From Brochothrix campestris (GTDB taxonomy: Bacteria > Bacillota > Bacilli > Lactobacillales > Listeriaceae), in NCBI RefSeq assembly GCF_046058945.1, contig NZ_CP175511.1, forward strand, positions 1,736,001 through 1,800,000: a stretch of DNA of 64,000 nucleotides, read 5' to 3'. Position 1 is the first letter of the stretch. Each line of letters opens with the position of its first letter. Below the pieces are notes generated by a model. It saw only the letters and a list, made by a program, of their open reading frames with translations. It was not told the DNA's origin and ran no database searches. Positions 59,160-64,000 of this stretch are shown here, piece by piece. The position numbers and the translations under genes were made by a program.

Positions 59160-60200
59160 ATGACAACTGACTTATATTCACCGCTCTCAATTAAGGGCTT
59201 AACGTTAAAAAACCGCATCGTCATGCCACCCATGTGTATGTACTCTGCCCGCAACCAAGATGGTTACAGTACAGACTGGCATGTGATGCACTATGCCTCA
59301 CGGGCCATTGGTGGTACAGGTTTAATCATTATCGAGATGACCAACATCGAGCCCGACGGTCGTATTTCAAACAACTGCCTTGGCCTTTGGGAAGACGGTC
59401 AAATCGAAGGCCTCGCAAAAATCGTCGCAGCCTGTCATACTGCGGGTGCCAAAGTCGCGATTCAAATTGCGCACGCTGGGCGAAAGGCTACCGACGCAAT
59501 CACCCCGGTCTCCGCCTCAGCCATCCCGTTTGACGGCGCTTCAAAAACACCACGGGCGCTCTCAACAGCTGAAGTGTCTGACATGGTTAACAAGTATGCT
59601 GCTGCTGTTAAACGGGCAGTCAAAGCCGGTGTTGATGCGATTGAACTGCACGGCGCCCATGGCTATTTAATCCATCAATTTCAATCGGCTTTAACAAACA
59701 AACGTACCGATCGATACGGCGCCGATAAAGCCTTATTCGGTACCGAAGTCATTCAAGCTGTTAAGCAGGTGATGCCGACTGAGATGCCATTACTTTTCAG
59801 AATCTCAGCCACTGAATTTGACGCAAACGGCTACCGGTTAGCTGAGAGCTTACAACTGGCGACGGCTTACCAACAAGCTGGCGTCGATGTTTTTCATGTC
59901 AGTGCAGGTGGTGAAAGTCCCACCGGACCGTCTGCTACAATTGGAAGCGATGCGGGGTATCAACTTGGACTTGCCGCAGCTTATAAACAAGCTTTGACAA
60001 CGCCTGTGATTGCCGTCGGAAAACTTAGCAATCCACAGTTGGCAAATGCAGCTATTCTCAATAACCAAGCTGATATGGTTGCTGTTGGTCGCGCTTTATT
60101 ACGCGATCCTTATTGGGCATTGAATGCAGCCGACACTTTAAACAAAACGATTGAGCTACCCAAACAATATGTACGGGCGTTTCCTGCCGCAACAAAATAA
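59160..60200 (+). CDS. namA: old yellow enzyme family NADPH dehydrogenase (YqjM/NamA type)
   Basis: FMN-dependent ene-reductase. Features: NRIVMPPMCMYSA (with the regulatory Cys of the YqjM class), QIAHAGRKA, LHGAHGYLIHQF (His pair binding the substrate) and VAVGRALLRDP. After the usual NKRTDRYG the common GGS-xxNR segment is replaced by ADKALFG. 346 residues. It follows AAGGGGG and is monocistronic. It may handle oxidised or electrophilic compounds; the substrate is unknown. Confidence 0.87.
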   Translation: MTTDLYSPLSIKGLTLKNRIVMPPMCMYSARNQDGYSTDWHVMHYASRAIGGTGLIIIEMTNIEPDGRISNNCLGLWEDGQIEGLAKIVAACHTAGAKVAIQIAHAGRKATDAITPVSASAIPFDGASKTPRALSTAEVSDMVNKYAAAVKRAVKAGVDAIELHGAHGYLIHQFQSALTNKRTDRYGADKALFGTEVIQAVKQVMPTEMPLLFRISATEFDANGYRLAESLQLATAYQQAGVDVFHVSAGGESPTGPSATIGSDAGYQLGLAAAYKQALTTPVIAVGKLSNPQLANAAILNNQADMVAVGRALLRDPYWALNAADTLNKTIELPKQYVRAFPAATK

Positions 60201-60204
60201 AGAC

Positions 60205-60243
60205 AACGAAAAGAGAATCGCATTGCGATTCTCTTTTCGTTGT
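60205..60243. terminator. bidirectional terminator between namA and the P-type ATPase gene
   Basis: AACGAAAAGAGAATCGC and its complement form a perfect hairpin with a three-base loop, ending convergent transcripts. Confidence 0.85.
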
Positions 60244-62132
60244 TAATGACGTAATAATCGTAGTGAATTAAGAATTACTAAAATTGTACTTCCTTCATGG
60301 CCAATGACACCAAACGGTAAATTAATCCATTGGAGCGTATTCGATGCAATCAATAACACAATAACGCTCAATGAAAACATAATATTTTGTTTAATAATTC
60401 GACTCGCCCGCCGACTTAATTTGACAGCACTCACTAATTTAAGTAAATCATTTTTCATTAAGACAATATCCGCGGTTTCAATCGCGATATCAGATCCTTC
60501 ACCCATCGCAATCCCAAGTGAGGCAGTTGCTAAGGCAGGCGCATCATTAATGCCATCACCAATCATCGCGACTGCTTCACCGGCTTGTTGTAACTGTGTA
60601 ATCGCTTCGACCTTTTCCGCTGGTAGACAATTGGCGACAACCTTTTCCACCTTCGTTTCTGCCGCAATCTGTCGCGCTGTCTGTTCATTATCACCGGTAA
60701 GCATCACTGTATGAATGCCTAAATTTGTTAATTGATTGATTGCCCGATGACTTTCAGCCCTAACCGTATCGTTCACGGTTAATTCGACGATGACCTCAGT
60801 GCCTCGTTGCATATAAATAACAGTCCCCACTGTTTCAGAATCCACCTCACCTTTAATACGTCTAAAGCTTGTTAATGCCGCCTTGTTCATAAAAGCTCCT
60901 TTTCCAACAAGATAGGTCGTATCTGCCACCGTTGTTGAGATGCCTAAGCCGGGGTGATCTATGATACTATCTACTTGCGCTAGTTCAATTGCTTTTGTTT
61001 TGCAATAATCCATTACTGCCGCTGCCAGTGGGTGTGTCGTTTGAGCTTCCATCCCTGCGACTATCGCTAACGCTTCGCGCACGTTTTCAGTGGGAGCAAC
61101 ATAACACCTTGTCACTATTGGTTGCCCTTTTGTTAAGGTACCTGTTTTGTCGAAGGCGATTGTTGTAATACGAGCTAACCGTTCGATTTGATCGCCACCT
61201 TTAAATAGCACCCCGTGTTTCGCTCCATTAGACATCACAGCTAATAAAGCAGGCGTTATCGATGCCACTAACGCACAAGGAGAAGCAACAACTAACAATA
61301 CCATCGCCCGATAAGTTGCCACTTGCCATGTCCAACCTCCTAATAAAGGCGGTAATACCATCATTAGAACTACAGCAAATAAGACAATTTTGACATACAC
61401 CCCTTCAAAACGATCGATAAATTGTTCACTATTTGTTTTCTTTGACTGTGCTTCTCTCACTAAGTCGATTATTTTTTGAAAGAGACTTTGCTCAGGCAAG
61501 GTTGTCATCTCAATCGTCAGTGTGGCCTGGCGATTAAAGGTGCCTGCAAACACGCTATCACCATAGCTTTTACCAACTCCTTGTGCTTCACCACTTAGAG
61601 CCGCTTCATCTACAACGGATTTCCCTAAACGTACATTGCCATCAACTGGTATTTGTTCACCTGGCTTAACAAGTATTTTATCACCCACAACTAACTCAGT
61701 AATTTGAACACGTGTCACCGTCTTCTGTTCATCAAGTAACCATGCTTCATGCGGTTGCATCGCTAACAAGGCACTCATTGCTTGTTGGCTTTTGTTCAGT
61801 GCATACGTTTCGAGTGCGCCACTAAGCGCAAAAATAACTATCAATAAGGCACCTTCTAACCAATAGCCAATGAGTGCTGAACCTATCGCAGCTAATATCA
61901 TCAACAACTCGACATTCAATTTTTTCGAAGTGATGGTCTCTAACAAGCCAGCTTTTGCCTTGGCATAGCCTCCAATCACATAAGCACTACAAAAAACAAT
62001 CGGTGTCACCTGTGGCAGAGGCTTTTGTAAACAAAGGGCCAGAACAATCATTACCCCTGCTACCAACGCAGCAATCAATTCCTGATGACGACGACTTTTC
62101 TCAATTAGATTTTTAATTTTCGTTTTTTTCAA
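60243..62132 (-). CDS. P1B-type metal-exporting ATPase (PfeT/ZosA/FrvA-like)
   Basis: Heavy-metal ATPase of about 629 residues without an N-terminal metal-binding domain. The metal-site helix reads VVASPCALVAS (SPC), the phosphorylation motif FDKTGTLTKG, then THPLAAAV and MIGDGINDAPALA; the last helix ends HEGSTILVILNSLRLL. SPC with HEGST is the P1B-4 pattern, known for Fe(II) or cobalt export (PfeT in Bacillus, FrvA in Listeria). A PerR box upstream supports iron efflux under peroxide stress. Start: TTG at 62132, nine bases after GAGAGG; a GTG at 62141 touches that site. Confidence 0.88.
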   Translation of the reverse strand: MKKTKIKNLIEKSRRHQELIAALVAGVMIVLALCLQKPLPQVTPIVFCSAYVIGGYAKAKAGLLETITSKKLNVELLMILAAIGSALIGYWLEGALLIVIFALSGALETYALNKSQQAMSALLAMQPHEAWLLDEQKTVTRVQITELVVGDKILVKPGEQIPVDGNVRLGKSVVDEAALSGEAQGVGKSYGDSVFAGTFNRQATLTIEMTTLPEQSLFQKIIDLVREAQSKKTNSEQFIDRFEGVYVKIVLFAVVLMMVLPPLLGGWTWQVATYRAMVLLVVASPCALVASITPALLAVMSNGAKHGVLFKGGDQIERLARITTIAFDKTGTLTKGQPIVTRCYVAPTENVREALAIVAGMEAQTTHPLAAAVMDYCKTKAIELAQVDSIIDHPGLGISTTVADTTYLVGKGAFMNKAALTSFRRIKGEVDSETVGTVIYMQRGTEVIVELTVNDTVRAESHRAINQLTNLGIHTVMLTGDNEQTARQIAAETKVEKVVANCLPAEKVEAITQLQQAGEAVAMIGDGINDAPALATASLGIAMGEGSDIAIETADIVLMKNDLLKLVSAVKLSRRASRIIKQNIMFSLSVIVLLIASNTLQWINLPFGVIGHEGSTILVILNSLRLLRH

Positions 62133-62150
62133 TTTAATCACCCTCTCAAT

Positions 62151-62165
62151 TGAGAATGACTACCA
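62151..62165. promoter_or_regulatory. possible Fur-box-like site near the ATPase start
   Basis: TGAGAATGACTACCA matches the 7-1-7 Fur box TGATAATNATTATCA at 11 of 14 scored positions by my count. It lies downstream of the promoter, next to the ribosome site. Confidence 0.25.
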
Positions 62166-62184
62166 CTCTCACATAGTTATAAAA

Positions 62185-62226
62185 ACAACAAAAACTGATA
62201 TCCTTTGGATTAGGACATCAGTTTTA
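62185..62226 (-). terminator. terminator-like hairpin in the 5' leader of the ATPase gene
   Basis: Minus strand ACTGATGTCC, nine bases, GGATATCAGT, then TTTTTGTTGTTTTT. It lies just after the presumed transcription start and before the coding region. Confidence 0.6.
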
Positions 62227-62238
62227 TGTTTTTCTACT

Positions 62239-62253
62239 TTATAATGATTATAA
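62239..62253. promoter_or_regulatory. PerR box at the ATPase promoter
   Basis: TTATAATGATTATAA is a perfect PerR operator (TTATAATNATTATAA). On the minus strand its first half doubles as the -10 box, so bound PerR would block RNA polymerase. Confidence 0.85.
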
Positions 62254-62285
62254 CATACAAAAGAGAGATTCACTAATAAAAGTAA

Positions 62286-62317
62286 AAAGCCAGCATACTT
62301 AGTAGCATGCTGGCTCC
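62286..62317 (-). terminator. intrinsic terminator downstream of groEL
   Basis: GCCAGCATGCTACTAAGTATGCTGGC followed by TTTTT on the minus strand, about 170 bases after the groEL stop. Confidence 0.75.
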
Positions 62318-62484
62318 AAATTGTAGTCACAGTCGAATTAAACTGCTTGTTCTGTCAAAAGTGGTCAAGCGACTTTGGCTACAAGATGATATTTCACCGA
62401 AAAGTTGCGACGATAAATAGTCGCCTTCAGTTATTTTCCAAGTTATTGGCTTCTAACCGATTGCTTTTACTGATGTTTTTCTAG

Positions 62485-64000
62485 TTACATCATGCCGCCC
62501 ATGCCGCCCATGCCACCCATATCTGGTGCCATTGGTGGTTCTGTTGATGGTTTGTTTGCTACAACAGCTTCGGTTGTTAAGAAGAGCGCCGCCACTGAGG
62601 CTGCATTTTGTAAAGCTGAACGCGTTACCTTTGTTGGATCAACAATACCAAGCTCAATCATATTACCCCATTCACCATTGGCCGCGTTATAACCGATGCC
62701 TATCGCTTCTTTTTTCAAGCGATCGACAATGATTGCACCTTCAACACCAGCATTAATAGCGATTTGACGAACTGGTTCTTCTAACGCACGTAAAACTATG
62801 TTAATCCCTGTTTGCACATCGCCTGTTTCTTCGAGCGCAGCTACGTCGTTGTAAACGTTAACTAAGGCAGTTCCCCCACCTGAGACGATTCCTTCTTCAA
62901 CTGCGGCACGGGTTGAATTTAACGCATCTTCAATTCGTAATTTACGTTCTTTTAATTCTGTTTCAGTTGCAGCCCCGACTTTAATGACTGCGACACCGCC
63001 ACCTAATTTAGCTAAACGTTCTTGTAATTTTTCACGATCAAACTCAGATGTTGATGCTTCTAGTTGTGCTTTAATTTGGCCAATACGTGCCTCAATGTTA
63101 TTTGATTGACCCGCACCTTCTACGATTGTTGTATTTTCTTTCGTAACGTTAACACGGGTTGCTGTTCCTAATTGATCAAGGGTTGCATCTTTTAGTTCTA
63201 AACCAAGCTCATCTGTCACCACTGATGCACCAGTAATAATCGCAATATCTTGTAACATTTCTTTACGACGATCACCAAATCCTGGTGCTTTTACAGCAAC
63301 AACATTGAACGTACCACGTAATTTATTTAACACGAGTGTTGCTAAGGCTTCGCCCTCAACATCTTCGGCAATAATTAACAAGCCACGTCCTTGTTCAACC
63401 ACTTGTTGTAATACGGGTAAAATATCTTGGATGTTATTGATCTTTTTATCGGTTACTAAAATATAAGGATTTTCTAATTCAGCGACCATTTTCTCTTGAT
63501 CTGTAGACATGTAGGGAGAAAGGTAACCGCGGTCAAATTGCATCCCTTCAACGACATCAAGTTCAGTTTTAAAACCTTTTGATTCTTCTAATGTAATGAC
63601 ACCATCATTACCTACACGTGCCATCGCTTCAGCTACTAATTCGCCAATTTCTTCGCTTCCTGCTGAAACAGCTGCAACTTGTGCGATTGAATGTTTCCCT
63701 TCGATTGGTTTAGAGATACGTTTCAGTGCTTCAATTGCTGCTGCTGTCGCTTTTTCCATTCCTTCACGAATACCGACTGGATTAGCTCCAGATGTCACAT
63801 TTTTTAAACCTTCTTGAATTAATGCTTGCGCTAATACAGTCGCTGTTGTTGTCCCGTCACCGGCAACATCATTTGTTTTACTTGCGACTTCAGAAACTAA
63901 CTTCGCACCCATGTTTTCAAAAGCATCTTCTAATTCAATTTCTTTTGCAATTGTCACACCATCATTTGTAATAAGTGGTGAGCCGAATGATTTTTCAAGT
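62485..64000 (-). CDS. groL: chaperonin GroEL, partial (N-terminus outside the window)
   Basis: Large chaperonin subunit. The window holds all but about the first 36 residues; the frame continues open to the edge (SFGSPLITNDGVTIAKEIELED). Visible: VAGDGTTTATVLAQAL, RGYLSPYM, the apical domain, GIVSGGGTALVN and the Gly-Met tail GGMGGMGGMM. The start codon, groES and their CIRCE element should lie beyond 64000. Confidence 0.97.
   Translation of the reverse strand, partial: LEKSFGSPLITNDGVTIAKEIELEDAFENMGAKLVSEVASKTNDVAGDGTTTATVLAQALIQEGLKNVTSGANPVGIREGMEKATAAAIEALKRISKPIEGKHSIAQVAAVSAGSEEIGELVAEAMARVGNDGVITLEESKGFKTELDVVEGMQFDRGYLSPYMSTDQEKMVAELENPYILVTDKKINNIQDILPVLQQVVEQGRGLLIIAEDVEGEALATLVLNKLRGTFNVVAVKAPGFGDRRKEMLQDIAIITGASVVTDELGLELKDATLDQLGTATRVNVTKENTTIVEGAGQSNNIEARIGQIKAQLEASTSEFDREKLQERLAKLGGGVAVIKVGAATETELKERKLRIEDALNSTRAAVEEGIVSGGGTALVNVYNDVAALEETGDVQTGINIVLRALEEPVRQIAINAGVEGAIIVDRLKKEAIGIGYNAANGEWGNMIELGIVDPTKVTRSALQNAASVAALFLTTEAVVANKPSTEPPMAPDMGGMGGMGGMM

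Larger units (their letters stand above)
62142..62484. other. gap between groEL and the P-type ATPase gene
   Basis: From right to left: groEL tail, the terminator at 62286, a promoter with a PerR box (62239), a leader hairpin (62185), a possible Fur-like site (62151) and the ATPase ribosome site. No gene seen. Confidence 0.7.

Overview
The window comes from a low-GC Gram-positive bacterium (Bacillota, Bacillales) and gene order points to the family Listeriaceae. The runs resD-rluB-scpB-scpA-lysA-punA-xerD-fur, era-cdd-dgkA-ybeY-pgpH-phoH, yqeY-rpsU-rsmE-prmA-dnaJ-dnaK-grpE-hrcA-hemW and bkd-lpd-buk-recN-argR-tlyA-ispA-xseB-xseA follow the order I remember for Listeria. A Listeria-type GW-module amidase and a Prli42-like micropeptide agree. 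Some expected neighbours are missing (deoB, dxs, ptb), so a relative such as Brochothrix is more likely than Listeria itself; this is inference from memory.

Layout. 1-7.3 kb: ResD regulator, RluB, condensin subunits ScpA/ScpB, lysine and purine enzymes, XerD, Fur and an ADP-ribose pyrophosphatase, all on the minus strand. 7.4-9.3 kb: plus-strand xpaC-telA pair. 9.4-19.8 kb: a long minus-strand housekeeping block (ribosome and RNA maturation, c-di-AMP hydrolysis by PgpH, flotillin FloA/NfeD, ribosomal protein S21, RsmE, PrmA). 20.0-21.4 kb: an LPXTG surface-protein gene broken by one TGA. 21.5-26.1 kb: hrcA-grpE-dnaK-dnaJ with a CIRCE operator; its DnaJ has no zinc-finger domain. 26.3-31.4 kb: hemW, gnd, an orphan membrane micropeptide, prli42, an ISL3-type transposase remnant and a structured intergenic repeat. 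31.4-37.2 kb: branched-chain 2-oxo acid dehydrogenase operon led by a degenerate butyrate kinase-like gene with no ATG, GTG or TTG start. 37.3-45.8 kb: RecN, ArgR, TlyA, IspA, exonuclease VII, Nif3, TrmK and a flavoprotein. 45.9-51.1 kb: a complete 16S-23S-5S rRNA operon without spacer tRNAs. 51.3-62.2 kb: accessory region with GNAT, YyaL, a small acidic protein, a nine-GW-module amidase, a GlpT-type transporter with a cre site, an old-yellow-enzyme reductase and a P1B-type ATPase behind a PerR box. 62.5-64 kb: groEL, running off the window.

Themes. Protein folding (DnaK system, GroEL) and stress or metal regulation (HrcA/CIRCE, Fur, PerR box, TelA, Prli42) are well represented. The bkd operon turns 2-oxo acids from valine, leucine and isoleucine into acyl-CoAs, but the kinase step normally encoded beside it looks lost. 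I found no CRISPR array, prophage or clear novel defence system. The most unusual points are the zinc-finger-less DnaJ in the heat-shock operon, the butyrate kinase relic, the A/B-alternating GW array, the terminator-like leader of the PerR-controlled ATPase, and the nonsense codon in the LPXTG gene.
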